NCBI GenBank assembly: GCA_963781955.1
Contig: CAWAHU010000001.1
Span: forward strand, 2,031,284-2,095,283
Reading direction: 5' to 3'
Source of the DNA: Bog-473 sp963781955
GTDB taxonomy: Bacteria > Actinomycetota > Acidimicrobiia > Acidimicrobiales > RAAP-2
DNA length: 64,000 nucleotides
Shown here piece by piece: positions 25,644 through 35,592 of the stretch (its first letter is position 1; every line of letters begins with the position of its first letter). The notes beneath the pieces were generated by a model. It worked only from the letters and a program-made list of their open reading frames with translations, searched no databases and was not told where the DNA came from. Both the position numbers and the translations under genes were made by a program.

Positions 25644-26483
25644 ATGAGCGGGGAGCTCGACGGAAGGGTGGCCATCGTCACCGGAGGGTCGTCGGGTATC
25701 GGTCTCGGGACGGTCGAGCGGTTCCTCGCCGAAGGAGCCCGCGTGGTGGTGGCCGACATCGACCGGGACCGCGGCCAGGGCGTCGTGGCCGACCTCGGGA
25801 AAGAGGCTGCATTCGCTCACACCGACGTGGGCCAACCCGGCGAGGTCGTCGCCTTGGTGGCCTATGCCGTCGAGCGGTTCGGTGGTTTGGACATCATGAT
25901 CAACAACGCCGGGATTTCGGGGGCACGCCATCCGACACTCTTCGACGACGACTTCTCGGACTTCCACCGCGTCATGGACGTCAACCTGCTCGGCGTCATG
26001 GTCGGTACCCGGGAAGCGGCTCGGCACATGGCGAAAGCCGCTGGTGGGTCGATCATCAACATCTCCTCGATCGGTGGCCTGCAGTTCGCCCCCAGCCTGT
26101 GGGCGTACCACCTGTCGAAATCAGGGGTGATCCACTTCAGCAAGGCGGCCGCGGTCGGGCTGGGCCAGCACGGGGTACGCGTGAACTGCATCGCCCCAGG
26201 GAATATCGAGACGCCGATTCTCGAGCAGACGATGGCCTCCCATCTGTCCGCAGCCGAGCGGGCCGAGGCCGTGCGCCGGATCCGCGAGTACATTCTCTCC
26301 CAACAGCCCCTAGCCACACAGGGGACCACCGATGACATGGCTGAAGCGGCCCTCTACTTCGCCAGTGACCGCTCGGCCTATGTAACCGGGACGGTGCTTC
26401 CGGTCGACGGCGGCCTGGTGGCTGGTAATCCGACTCGGACTGGTGGGATCAACCGCTTGAGCGGTAAGGACAACGGGGGCTGA
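25644..26483 (+). CDS. Short-chain dehydrogenase/reductase
   Basis: This is a 279-aa classical SDR: VAIVTGGSSGIG for the cofactor, NNAGISG, catalytic Ser in ISSIGG and AYHLSKSG with the Tyr-Lys pair, ending in PVDGGLVAGNPTRTGG. Asp in VVVADIDRDRG suggests NAD rather than NADP. It is transcribed from operator/promoter B together with the SnoaL-like gene 8 bp downstream. Confidence 0.9.
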   Translation: MSGELDGRVAIVTGGSSGIGLGTVERFLAEGARVVVADIDRDRGQGVVADLGKEAAFAHTDVGQPGEVVALVAYAVERFGGLDIMINNAGISGARHPTLFDDDFSDFHRVMDVNLLGVMVGTREAARHMAKAAGGSIINISSIGGLQFAPSLWAYHLSKSGVIHFSKAAAVGLGQHGVRVNCIAPGNIETPILEQTMASHLSAAERAEAVRRIREYILSQQPLATQGTTDDMAEAALYFASDRSAYVTGTVLPVDGGLVAGNPTRTGGINRLSGKDNGG

Positions 26484-26491
26484 GGACACTC

Positions 26492-27034
26492 GTGGACGAC
26501 CTCAAGCGCCTGGTCGCTCGCGATGCCATCAGGGAACTCGCGCTCCGCTATGCCCTGGCCGTCGACGGCAAGGATCTCGACGCCCTGACCAGCCTCTTTG
26601 CCCCCGACGTTGACAATGGGCGCTTCGGTCAGGGCGCTGATGGGGTTCGACGCTTCTACGACAATGCCCTGCGCAAGTTCCACTGCTCCATTCACCTGGT
26701 GGCCAACCACATGATCGACCTCGACGATGCCGACCATGCTCGCGGGGTTGTCTACTGCCTGGCTCAACATCACGTGCTTGAGCCCGAGCACTGGTTCGAC
26801 GAGGCGCTGGCCTATTGGGACACCTACGAACGGATCGGCGGAAGTTGGTGCTTCCGACGGCGCCGGCTGCGCTCCTGGTATCGGGGACATTCGGGCCACC
26901 CCGTGCATGGGGAGGTCCGGATCATCGCTCCCACCGAGGTGCGTGGGCCCAAGCGGGGTGGGCGCATGCCCGAGGCGTTTGAGACGTTCCAAGCCTTTTG
27001 GGACCGCCCACCCTTCGAGTCCTCGGACGAGTGA
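26492..27034 (+). CDS. SnoaL-like (NTF2-fold) protein
   Basis: The 180-aa protein begins LKRLVARDAIRELALRYALAVDGKD, the helix-turn typical of SnoaL_4 domains, and contains GADGVRRFYDNAL and SIHLVANHMIDLDD. Proteins of this fold act as dehydratases, isomerases or hydrolases on polycyclic or terpenoid-like compounds. It follows the SDR closely, so the two may act on one intermediate. Confidence 0.82.
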   Translation: MDDLKRLVARDAIRELALRYALAVDGKDLDALTSLFAPDVDNGRFGQGADGVRRFYDNALRKFHCSIHLVANHMIDLDDADHARGVVYCLAQHHVLEPEHWFDEALAYWDTYERIGGSWCFRRRRLRSWYRGHSGHPVHGEVRIIAPTEVRGPKRGGRMPEAFETFQAFWDRPPFESSDE

Positions 27035-27043
27035 TCCCGTAGG

Positions 27044-28237
27044 TCAGGCCGCCACCCGCAGGATTTGGGCCAGATTGCCTCCCATGACCGCGACGATGTC
27101 GTCCCTCGGCAGGCTAGCCAGCCGATCGATGTACGAGGTGGGTTCGGCCAGACCCTCGGGGTGCGGGTAGTCCGAGCCGAAGAGCACCCGCTCCGCGCCG
27201 ATCAACCGGATGATGTCCATGGGGTCGTCCTCGTGGAAGGGGTGCACCCACACGTTGCGCTTGAAGGTGGCCACCGGATCGTCGCCGAACAGGTGGGGGT
27301 TGCGTTCGTAGGTGTGCGACAGGGCGTCCAAGAGCGGTCCCACCCATCGTGAGCCGTTCTCGACCGGCAGGACCCGCAGGGCTGGAAACCGGTCGAAGAG
27401 GCCGTGGCAGATCGCCGACCCCATGGCGTCCATGATCCCTCGGTGGTAGCTGCGGAACACCTCTTCGAAAGCGTTCTGGTTCCGAAAGGGGAGGTACTCC
27501 TGGCGGGGACCGTCCCAGAGAGCCAAGTACCGGGTCGACCCGTCGTCGGAGGCGTGCATACCGACCACCACGTCCGTCTCCACCACCTTCTCCCAGAAGG
27601 GGTCGAACTCGGGCAGGGCGAAGGAGCGGTAGCCCTCGTAACCGGGGACGGGAGCGGGCCGGATGAGGACGATCCTCGCCCCCCTGCTCACCACCCACTC
27701 CAGCTCTTCGATGGCCTTCTCCACGATGGGCAGGGTGATGACCGGCGTCGGGTAGATCCGGTCCTTGTAGTTGAACGTCCAGTGTTCGTGCATCCACTGG
27801 TTGAGCGCGTGGATGACCACGTGGGTTGCCTTGGGGTCGTCGTCGAGGCGCTCCTCTAAGAGGCTGGCCAGGGTCGGCCACATGATGGCCCGGTCGACGC
27901 CCAACTCGTCCATGCGGGCCAGCCGGGGTTCGGGGGCGAAAAAGGCCTCGTCGGCCTTCATGGCCTCACCGAGAATCTCGCGTCGGGACTTTCCTTCCTT
28001 GTTGCCCCGCAAGAAGTAGTCCTGTTGGGCCCCCGGCTTGGCCACGACCTCGAACGTGGGATTCGGGATGTAGTCCGAGATGACGTTCTTCACCGCGATC
28101 TTCGTCCGACCGCTCACCTGCACGTACTTGATGAGCCCTTCGTAGCCGCCGGGCAGGAACTTGGTGAACGCGTCCGTCGTCTCGTACATGTGGTGGTCGG
28201 CATCGTTGACCGGGAAGTCGGTCGGTGTACTGCTCAT
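27044..28237 (-). CDS. Amidohydrolase-2 family metal-dependent hydrolase/decarboxylase (1)
   Basis: This is a 397-aa TIM-barrel enzyme related to ACMSD and gamma-resorcylate decarboxylase. The N-terminal metal motif is DADHHMYE, a mid-barrel His lies in VVVGMHASDD, and the terminal Asp in LFGSDYPHPEG. Such enzymes hydrolyse C-C or C-N bonds or decarboxylate. The start ATG 28237 has GGAG upstream. It is the last gene of the nine-gene minus-strand operon that begins at 38245 under operator C. Confidence 0.87.
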   Translation of the reverse strand: MSSTPTDFPVNDADHHMYETTDAFTKFLPGGYEGLIKYVQVSGRTKIAVKNVISDYIPNPTFEVVAKPGAQQDYFLRGNKEGKSRREILGEAMKADEAFFAPEPRLARMDELGVDRAIMWPTLASLLEERLDDDPKATHVVIHALNQWMHEHWTFNYKDRIYPTPVITLPIVEKAIEELEWVVSRGARIVLIRPAPVPGYEGYRSFALPEFDPFWEKVVETDVVVGMHASDDGSTRYLALWDGPRQEYLPFRNQNAFEEVFRSYHRGIMDAMGSAICHGLFDRFPALRVLPVENGSRWVGPLLDALSHTYERNPHLFGDDPVATFKRNVWVHPFHEDDPMDIIRLIGAERVLFGSDYPHPEGLAEPTSYIDRLASLPRDDIVAVMGGNLAQILRVAA

Positions 28238-28275
28238 GGCTGCTCCTTGCTTCTCGTAGGAGTCCCCTCCTTCAC

Positions 28276-29058
28276 TCACATGGAGAACGTGTAGCCACCG
28301 TTGAGTGCATACGTCTGTCCGGTGATCCACTCGGCGAGAGGGCTGGCCAGGTACGTGACGAGTCCGGCGACATCGTCGGGCTGCCCGCGACGACGGATCA
28401 CGTACGGGCGCAGGAAGGCCCGTTCCCGCTCGTGCTCCTCGGGCGACTCGGGAGGCGGTGGCGCGGTCGCCGGGGTGGCAATGTTGCCGAGGCTGATGCA
28501 GTTGACGGTGATGGCATAGCGCCCCACCTCCCGGGCAATGGAGCGGCAGAACCCGGCCGCTCCCGCCTTGGCAGCCGCGTAGGAAGAGAGCTTGGCTTCG
28601 CCGTTGCGGGCCGCATCGGAGATGATCGTGATGATTCGCCCGGAGCCCGACTCGATCATCGAAGGCAACGCCGCCTTTGTGCAGTGCATAACCCCGAAGA
28701 GGTTGACGGCAAAGAAGCGCTGCCAGTCAGCCGGATCCGTGTCGACGAAGTCGACCAACTTGGTGAAGCCTTCGACCCCGGCGTTCCCCGCGTTGTTGAC
28801 GAGAATGTCGACGTCGCCACAGCCACCGATGGCCGTCGAAACCTGGTCCCAGTCGGTGACGTCGAAGGGAAGGACCTCGGCCTTCCCCCCGTCTGACCGG
28901 ATGAGGACCACCGCTTGGGCGGCCGCTTCTGCCCGAATGTCGTTGACGAGTACCTCGACACCCGCCTGGGCCAGGGTGCGAGACACGGCCAGTCCCACTC
29001 CCTGCCCAGCCCCGGTCACGATGGCCCGGCGCCCCCCGAGGTCAATCGAGAACGTCAC
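28276..29058 (-). CDS. Short-chain dehydrogenase/reductase
   Basis: A 260-aa SDR starting at GTG 29058, which overlaps the stop of the upstream amidohydrolase (GTGA). Motifs are AIVTGAGQGVG, VNNAGNAG and SSYAAAKAGAAG with Tyr and Lys. The C-terminus EWITGQTYALNGGYTFSM is of classical type. It is part of the long operon under operator C. Confidence 0.9.
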   Translation of the reverse strand: MTFSIDLGGRRAIVTGAGQGVGLAVSRTLAQAGVEVLVNDIRAEAAAQAVVLIRSDGGKAEVLPFDVTDWDQVSTAIGGCGDVDILVNNAGNAGVEGFTKLVDFVDTDPADWQRFFAVNLFGVMHCTKAALPSMIESGSGRIITIISDAARNGEAKLSSYAAAKAGAAGFCRSIAREVGRYAITVNCISLGNIATPATAPPPPESPEEHERERAFLRPYVIRRRGQPDDVAGLVTYLASPLAEWITGQTYALNGGYTFSM

Positions 29059-30326
29059 GACGGTGCGACCTCGTAGGTCGGATTGGCCTCGTAACGGACC
29101 CGCCATTCGTTCCTCGACACGATCGAAGTGTCGACGTCAGCGGCTCGGGCGCGCAGCGCCCCGACGGTGGCCTGTTCACGAGGGATCACGGCGAAAGGGT
29201 CGTAGTCACAGAAGCGGGCCACGTTCTGCCAACTGACTTGGTGGATGGCCTCGTCGGACATCCCGGCGCCCACGCACTGGTCCTTCAGGACCTCTGGGGC
29301 GTCCGGCCACAACGAATCCGAGTGGGGGTAATCGGTCTCGAAGGCAATGATGTCGAGACCGATCTCGTGGTAGAGCTTCAGCGACGTGGGGTCATAGATG
29401 AAGCACGCCAGGGCATGCTCGCGAAACACCTCACTCGGGCGCTTCGATCCGAAGTCCTGACCGGTCCACTTCTGGTTCTCGTAGTGGCGGTCGACACGGT
29501 CCATGAGGAAGGGGATCCAGCCGATCCCACCCTCAGAGAAGGCCACCTTGAGTTCCGGGTACTTGCGCATAGCGGGACCCCAGAGCAGGTCCTGGACGGC
29601 CAGGACCGTCACCTGAGTCGACAGCACCATGAAGTTGTCCATGGAGAAGTCGGGTCCCATGTTGATCGCGTCGAGACCCATGCCGATGTGCAGGCATACC
29701 ACTACCCCTTCGTCCGACACGACCTGGAAGAAGGGGTTCCAGTAGTCGCTGGCGTAGCTGGGTAGACCTTGTATGTGGGGCAGCTCGGGCATGGAGATGG
29801 CCCGGCAACCCTTGGCCGCCACCCGCCGGACCTCGGCCACCATGGCGTCCATGTCCCAGGTCGGGCCGATCGACAGGGGGATGAAGCGGCCCGGATGCGA
29901 GGCGCACCACTCGTCGATGTGCCAGTCGTTGTAGGCCCGGAGCATCACCAGGGCCAGGTCTTTGTCATCGGCCTCCTGGAACCGGCGGCCGCTGAACCCG
30001 GGCAGACTGGGGAAGCACATGGAGGCCAGCACGCCGTTGCGGTCCATGTCCCGCACGCGCTCGTCGACGAGATAGGCGGCCGGTCGCATCTCCGCCAGAG
30101 CGCTCGGGTTGAGGCCCCACTCCTCCTTGGGCCAGGACACGGTGGCGTTGAGGCCGAAGATGCCGAAGATCTTGCCCTCGAACTCCCAGTGCTCCTTGCC
30201 GTTGGGTTCACGCACGAGGCGCGGGGCTCGGTCGTGGTACTGGGCCGGCAGGTGGTGTTTGAACAGGCCCGGCGGCTCGACCACGTGGTCGTCGATGCTC
30301 AAGATGATCATGTCGTCGAGGTGCAC
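29055..30326 (-). CDS. Amidohydrolase-2 family protein (2)
   Basis: This 423-aa enzyme has the metal motif SIDDHVVEPP near the N-terminus, VVVCLHIGMG in the barrel and AFETDYPHSDSLWP at the end, so the three expected metal/catalytic positions are present. The spacing between motifs matches the long amidohydrolase-2 proteins often found in actinobacterial steroid and terpenoid clusters (from general knowledge). It lies between the thiolase fusion and an SDR in the operator C operon. Confidence 0.87.
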   Translation of the reverse strand: MHLDDMIILSIDDHVVEPPGLFKHHLPAQYHDRAPRLVREPNGKEHWEFEGKIFGIFGLNATVSWPKEEWGLNPSALAEMRPAAYLVDERVRDMDRNGVLASMCFPSLPGFSGRRFQEADDKDLALVMLRAYNDWHIDEWCASHPGRFIPLSIGPTWDMDAMVAEVRRVAAKGCRAISMPELPHIQGLPSYASDYWNPFFQVVSDEGVVVCLHIGMGLDAINMGPDFSMDNFMVLSTQVTVLAVQDLLWGPAMRKYPELKVAFSEGGIGWIPFLMDRVDRHYENQKWTGQDFGSKRPSEVFREHALACFIYDPTSLKLYHEIGLDIIAFETDYPHSDSLWPDAPEVLKDQCVGAGMSDEAIHQVSWQNVARFCDYDPFAVIPREQATVGALRARAADVDTSIVSRNEWRVRYEANPTYEVAPS

Positions 30327-30345
30327 GCGCTGCTCCTTGGTCGTC

Positions 30346-32007
30346 TCACTGGTCTCGTCGCAGGAGGATCACACCCCCGGGGGTCAGCCCGCCGCTGGTC
30401 ACGATGGCCGTCGAGGCATCGGCCACCTGCCGTGGACCGGCTTCGCGACGCAATTGGACCACCGCTTCGTGGACCAGACCCATGCCATGGGTGCGGCCAT
30501 GGGAAAGCTGCCCGCCGTTGGTGTTGAGGGGCAGAGCGCCGTCCCGGGCGATGGCCTTGCCACCGTCGAGGAAGTAGCGAGCCTCGCCGATCTCGCAGAA
30601 GCCGAGGGCCTCGATCCATGACAGGCAGTTGAAGGTGAAGCCGTCATAGAGTTCCGCCACGTCGACCCCCTCAGGCCGGACGTCGGTACGGGACCACACG
30701 TGGCGAGCAGGACCGAGGACGTGAGGCTCGTGGCTGAGCACGCCCTGGTCCCACTCCATGCGCTCCGTGATCTGCATCCCCACGGCTTCGACGGCCACCG
30801 GATGTGGGGTGTCGGCAGCGGCGTCGAGGGCTGAGACCACGACGGCAACGGCGCCGTCACAGAGCACGTCGCAGTCGTAGAGACCGAAGGGTGAACTGAT
30901 GGACCGGGCCCCCAGGTAGTCGTCCATGGTGAGCGGGTCGCGGTAGATGGCCGTGGGGTTGAGCGCCGCGTTGGCGCGGGCGTTGAGGGCGATCCAACCC
31001 AGCGTCTCTCGGGTAGACCCGTAACGGGCCATGTGCTGCGAGGCAGCCATGGCGACGGCCTGCACGGCCTGTGCGCCGAATGGAGCCAGGTGCTCATCGG
31101 CGCCCGAGACGGGCCGCGGCCCCGATGGCGCGGGCGTCTCGCCCCGCCGGGCCAGCTCGGTGGCCGTCGACTGCCAGACCGTGCGAAAGCACACCACGTG
31201 GCGGCACAGTCCGGCAGCCACCGCCAACATGGCCGCGATGAGCGAGCCCGTGGCGCCCGGGGTCTCGTGGCCCCCGTTGTGCCAGGTGGGTCGTATGCCA
31301 AGGATCGACTCCACTGCGCTGATGCCGCCTTCGGCGTAGCCACCCTCGGCGCCCGTGCCCGGGTAGGTCGAGAGCCCGTCGATCTCCTCCATCGAGAGTT
31401 CGGCGTCGGCAACCGCCCGGCGAATGGCCTCGACGGTCAGCGACAGCGGCGGCACCATCAGCTTGCGCCCGATCTGCGACATGCCCACCCCAGTCAGAGC
31501 CACCCGGTCTTCGAACTTGTCCGTCCGGGCCATCGGGCGCACCGAACGGATGGCGTCGATGAGGTCGGCTTCGGCGACTAGCGCCACCGGATCCTCTCCG
31601 GTTGGCTCGAAGAGCGGGAACCACACCTCTCCTTGTTGTTCGAACACAACCCGAACGGGGAGACCGACCCGCACATCGTCGGGCGGGCAGCCCACAACGT
31701 TGGTGGTCAGCCGCACCCTTGGGTCCTCGTCAATGGCCACCACGGCGACCACATAGGGGTGGGGGTCGTCGGGGCGCCAGCGACTCTGCGTGATCGTGTG
31801 GCTCTGGACGACACCGCGTCCGGACACCTCGCGCACCTCGAGCGCGCCCGATCCACAATTCCGGCACACCGGCGTGGGCGGGTGCATCAAGCGATCGCAG
31901 CGACAGCAGTGCTGGAACCGCAGCTGACCGTCGCCACCCGAGGTCCAGTAGAAGCGGTTCCAGTCGCGCAGTACGGGCTGCGGCCGGGTCGCGGTGCCGG
32001 TACTCAC
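30346..32007 (-). CDS. DUF35 (Zn-ribbon/OB-fold) fused to SCP2-type thiolase
   Basis: The 553-aa protein joins two normally separate subunits. Residues about 1-165 form a DUF35 module with the Zn-ribbon C-x2-C...C-x2-C (CCRCDRLMHPPTPVCRNC) and an OB-fold. The rest is a non-decarboxylating thiolase/Ltp2-like domain with PGATGSLIAAMLAVAAG, DVAELYDGFTFN and NTNGGQLSHGRTHGM. ChsH2-DUF35/Ltp2 complexes in steroid degradation cleave side chains by retro-aldol reaction, so a similar cleavage is likely here. GTG 32007 overlaps the upstream stop (GTGA). The acyl-transfer Cys of classical thiolases is not obvious, as in Ltp2 aldolases. A split version is encoded at 54916-56505. Confidence 0.88.
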   Translation of the reverse strand: MSTGTATRPQPVLRDWNRFYWTSGGDGQLRFQHCCRCDRLMHPPTPVCRNCGSGALEVREVSGRGVVQSHTITQSRWRPDDPHPYVVAVVAIDEDPRVRLTTNVVGCPPDDVRVGLPVRVVFEQQGEVWFPLFEPTGEDPVALVAEADLIDAIRSVRPMARTDKFEDRVALTGVGMSQIGRKLMVPPLSLTVEAIRRAVADAELSMEEIDGLSTYPGTGAEGGYAEGGISAVESILGIRPTWHNGGHETPGATGSLIAAMLAVAAGLCRHVVCFRTVWQSTATELARRGETPAPSGPRPVSGADEHLAPFGAQAVQAVAMAASQHMARYGSTRETLGWIALNARANAALNPTAIYRDPLTMDDYLGARSISSPFGLYDCDVLCDGAVAVVVSALDAAADTPHPVAVEAVGMQITERMEWDQGVLSHEPHVLGPARHVWSRTDVRPEGVDVAELYDGFTFNCLSWIEALGFCEIGEARYFLDGGKAIARDGALPLNTNGGQLSHGRTHGMGLVHEAVVQLRREAGPRQVADASTAIVTSGGLTPGGVILLRRDQ

Positions 32008-33666
32008 CCTTGCCGGAGGACGGCCCCGGGTGTCGACTTGGTGGCCTTGCCCTCTTCGACCACGGGCACGCCGTTGACCAGGACCCACGGAATGCCGGTC
32101 GAGTCCTTGGTCATGCGCGTCCCACCGCCCGGGATGTCGTCGAGGGTCTGCAGGGCGAGGGGCTCGACGGTGGCGGGGTCGAACACCACCACGTCGGCGG
32201 CCATCCCGACCGTGAGGGTTCCCCGTTCTGTGAGTCCGAGGAAGCGGGCCACCCGCGAGGTCAACGCTGCCACGCCCTCCTCGAGGGAGAAGGACTGCTT
32301 CTCCCGGACCCAGTGGGCCAGGAAGTAGCTCGTGTAGTCCCCACCGGCAAAAGTTTGGAGATGGGCGCCACCGTCGGAGATGCCCACCAAGGAGGCCGGG
32401 CTCTTCAAGATCCGTTCGAGTCGAGACTCGTCGACGTTCACTGGTCCGGTGATGCGGAAGAACGTCTCCAGACTGTCGGCGATGGCGACGTCGAACATCA
32501 CGTCAGCCGGCGTGCACCCGCGCTCTTCAGCGATGTCGACCAGTAACCGGCCCTCGAGGGGCTCGGTCTCCGGCGTGGCCGACCTCTCGACCGAGGCATT
32601 GGCCATGAACTTGGCCGTCTCCCAGAAGGCGGAGAGCTTGGCACGCCACTCCGGATCGGCCAGGGCGGCCAGCTTCTCGTTCCGGGTCCAAGCGGGAGAG
32701 GTCCACCCAGGCCTCCGAGTTGGCGAAGACGGCCGAGAGCTTCTTCAACGTGAAGCGCGTCTCGGCACGCTGGCAACGCGCCACAGCGTAGATCTGGCGA
32801 CCGTTGGCGAGCTCGGCCTCCATGAATTCGAGGACGCTGTCGCCGTTGGGAGTGCCCAATCCGAAGTCGTTCCAAGAAACCACGGCTCCCGAGACATCGG
32901 CCAACTCGGCCAGGAAGGCCCGGTCCTCCTCGTTCAGGCCGTCACGTTTGGTGGCTGGATTGATCGAGAGCAGCCGGGCGCCCTTCCGGCGGACCGCTTC
33001 GGCCAGGGCCAGGGTCTCGGCTTTGTCGGCGAAGAAGGAGGGAATGTGCTCGCCATCCTCCCCCCGCTGGTGGGGTGCCTGGCTGCTGCTCAGTCCGGCC
33101 GCACCGGCGTCGATGGCCGCCTCGACGATGGCGGCCATCTCGGCCACCTCGTCCGCCGTGGCCGCCCGCTCGAGCGCGGCGTCCCCCATCACGAACCGAC
33201 GCACCGCACTGTGACCTATCTGGGCGACGACGTTCAGCCCGACACGGCCCTCCATCGAATCGAGGAAGTCCGGAAAAGTCTCCCATGGGAAGGGGGCGAA
33301 CAGCTGCAGCGCCTTCTTCGGGATCTCCTCGGCTGCGGCGAACAGCCCCATCAGGTAGTCCTGGTCGTCCCGCCGGACCGGGGCCAGGGTGTACCCACAG
33401 TTGCCCGTCAGGATGGTGGTGATCCCGTGCGCGGTCGACGGATTGGCCGTCGGGTCCCAGAGCAACTGGGCGTCGTAGTGGGTGTGGGCGTCGATGAATC
33501 CGGGCGCCACGACGTGACCCGCCGCATCGATGGTCCGCTCGGCCGGGCCGTCGACCTCGCCCACGCCGACGATCCGCCCCCCCTCGATGGCGACGTCACC
33601 GTCGAAGGCGGGCTCGCCCGTGCCGTCGACGATGCGACCGCCTTTGATCAGGACGTCATAGGCCAC
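32004..33666 (-). pseudogene. N-acyl-D-amino-acid deacylase-like amidohydrolase, one frameshift
   Basis: The gene encodes a D-aminoacylase-type amidohydrolase of about 550 aa. The N-terminal part (start 33666) has the beta-sandwich strand IKGGRIVDGTG and metal motif FIDAHTHYDAQ. Near 32700, in a CCC run, the frame shifts; the other frame continues as TRNEKLAALADPEWRAKL and carries GISDGGAHLQTF and TVGMAADVVVFDP. Restoring one base yields a full-length family member. It hydrolyses N-acyl or cyclic amide bonds in its relatives. It is the fifth gene of the operator C operon. Confidence 0.83.
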
Positions 33667-33689
33667 GATGTGATTCCTCCTGGTCGGGT

Positions 33690-35061
33690 TCAGTCACGCG
33701 CCGGCGACGCCAGCGCAGCCGCCAACTCACCCACATCGGCGAGCTCGTCGAGGCGAGCGGTCAACTCCGTGATCTTCTTACGCTGAGCGTCGCTGGCCAG
33801 GGTGCCGGCACACTCTCGAACTTTCCCGAGCCGCTCCTCCTCGCTGAGCGGGTCAGCCGGATTGCCGTGCGACCGGTTCACCGTCTCCTCGAAGCGGCTC
33901 TCCGTCGTTCAGGGTCACCACCACTCGGCTCTGGATCGGACCCTCCGTTGGGATCGTCTTGACCCTCTGCATCAGCCGCTGGGCTTCGGGTCGCTGGACG
34001 GCCTCGTCGGTGTACTGGTGGATACCCGCCCGCCCGTCGATGGCGATGACGGCCATGTCGTACTCGAGGCTGTACTTGGCCTGGAGTCCGCTCGCGGGCT
34101 CGTGGATGGGCACCATGTCGGTCAAGAAGGCCGGGATCTCGACCTCGATCGTTTCGATGTCCTCGGCGTTCACCCCTTTGGATCGCACGATGCGTTGCAT
34201 GGCGTCCATGCTCCAGTGCGCAGCACCACAGCAGGCGTGAAGTCGGATCGTCGAACCTCGGCTGGCCAGGTCCCAGGTGCCGAGTCCATCGAGCACCCGC
34301 TGCGGATCGCCCTGCTCGAGCCCGAGGAGCCGGGCCACTCCGAGCTCGCCGTCGAGGATGTCGGGGTCCGCAGTGAACCCGAGGTCGGCCAGCTCGCCGG
34401 CCATGACGCCGTGCATGGCCGCGCTCCCAGCCGTGAATCCCTTGGTGTCGGTGCCCCGGTTCTTCATCATCCCGGCCATGGCCGAGGCAGCGTGGCCAAG
34501 GGCAGCCCGCGTCTGGTCGACGTCGAGACGCAAGAGGCGCGCCGCCAGGGCCGCCACACCGAGGGTCTCCTGGAATCCCTGGTTGAACCAGCCTCGATTG
34601 ATCAGCTCGTTGCCCCGGGGCCCGATGCAGACCTTCATCGTCTGCGCCGTGACCTCCCAACCGATGGCCCAGGCCACGACGACGTCGCGGCCGCTCGAGC
34701 CCCTTGCCTGGCCCAGGGCCAGGCCCGCTGCGGTGAGAGGGCTGTTGGGGTGGCTGCAGAACGTGGCGATGTCGTCGTTCTCGAGCGCATGGGAGGCGGC
34801 GGCGTTGGCCAACGTGGCCAGCGCCGGGGTGGTTCGGAAGGCCTGCGCAGTGACGCTACAGATGGGCGAGCCCCCTTGTGCCTCCACCCAGCGGATCAGC
34901 CGAGCGCCGGTCGGAGCCGCCATGCCGGCGAACTGGTTGCCGATGGAGTCGAGGACGAGATGTCGGACACGATCGACGGCCGGGATCGGGACCTCATCAG
35001 CCTCCACCTCGACGATCCACCGGGCCACCTGCTCGGTGACCGACTGTGCACCTTGCGTCAT
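33690..35061 (-). pseudogene. MmgE/PrpD family protein (1), one frameshift
   Basis: MmgE/PrpD proteins are 2-methylcitrate dehydratases, cis-aconitate decarboxylases or related lyases. The frame from ATG 35061 covers most of the protein (HLVLDSIGNQFAGMAAPTGA, AAASHALENDDIA, GFNQGFQETLG-type region, STIRLHACCGAAHWSMDA). A shift near 33895 moves the C-terminal NRSHGNPADPLSEEERLGK into another frame ending at 33690. The lost part is the usual lid domain end, so function may be impaired if the shift is real. It adjoins the aconitase-type pair. Confidence 0.82.
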
Positions 35062-35074
35062 CGATCGGTACCTC

Positions 35075-35578
35075 CTACCGGGCGGCCAGATAGCCCTGGG
35101 CGCGCAGCACGTCTTCGACCCCGCCGGCCGCCACCAGCTGCTGCAGTTGGGGAGGGATGGGGGCGCCTTGGAGGGTGGCGCCACTGGTGGTATTGCGCAC
35201 CGCGCCGGCCCTCCAGTCGACCTCGGCCATGTCGCCCTCTTCGAACAGGTCGAGTGCACCCTCACAGGGCAGCGACGGCATGCCAACATTGATGCAGTTG
35301 CGCAAACCGAGCCCGTTGAATGACTCGGCCACGATCCCGGCGATCCCGAGGCCCCGGAAGACTGCTCCGATGTTGCGAGCGGATCCCACCCCGAAGTTCC
35401 GGCCGACGACGAGGACGTCACCGGCCCCCACTTCGCCGACCCACCCCGGCCGGTTGGCGCTGAAGCAGTGCGGGAGTTGCTCCTCCACGGACATGAGGAC
35501 GGCGAAGTTGGGGATCACCAGGTCGGTGTTGATGTCGTGCCCGAACTTCCAAACCTTTCCGCTGAACGTGTTGGTCAT
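35075..35578 (-). CDS. Aconitase-family small subunit (LeuD-like)
   Basis: The 167-aa swivel domain reads WKFGHDINTDLVIPN, then VGRNFGVGSARN with the substrate-binding Ser-x-Arg, and AESFNGLGLRNCINVG. It matches 3-isopropylmalate dehydratase small subunits and the small subunit of 2,3-dimethylmalate dehydratase. The start ATG 35578 was chosen over 35593 because the latter overlaps the preceding stop. It is paired with the large subunit encoded directly upstream. Confidence 0.88.
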   Translation of the reverse strand: MTNTFSGKVWKFGHDINTDLVIPNFAVLMSVEEQLPHCFSANRPGWVGEVGAGDVLVVGRNFGVGSARNIGAVFRGLGIAGIVAESFNGLGLRNCINVGMPSLPCEGALDLFEEGDMAEVDWRAGAVRNTTSGATLQGAPIPPQLQQLVAAGGVEDVLRAQGYLAAR

Positions 35579-35592
35579 GGCGCCTTTCCCCA

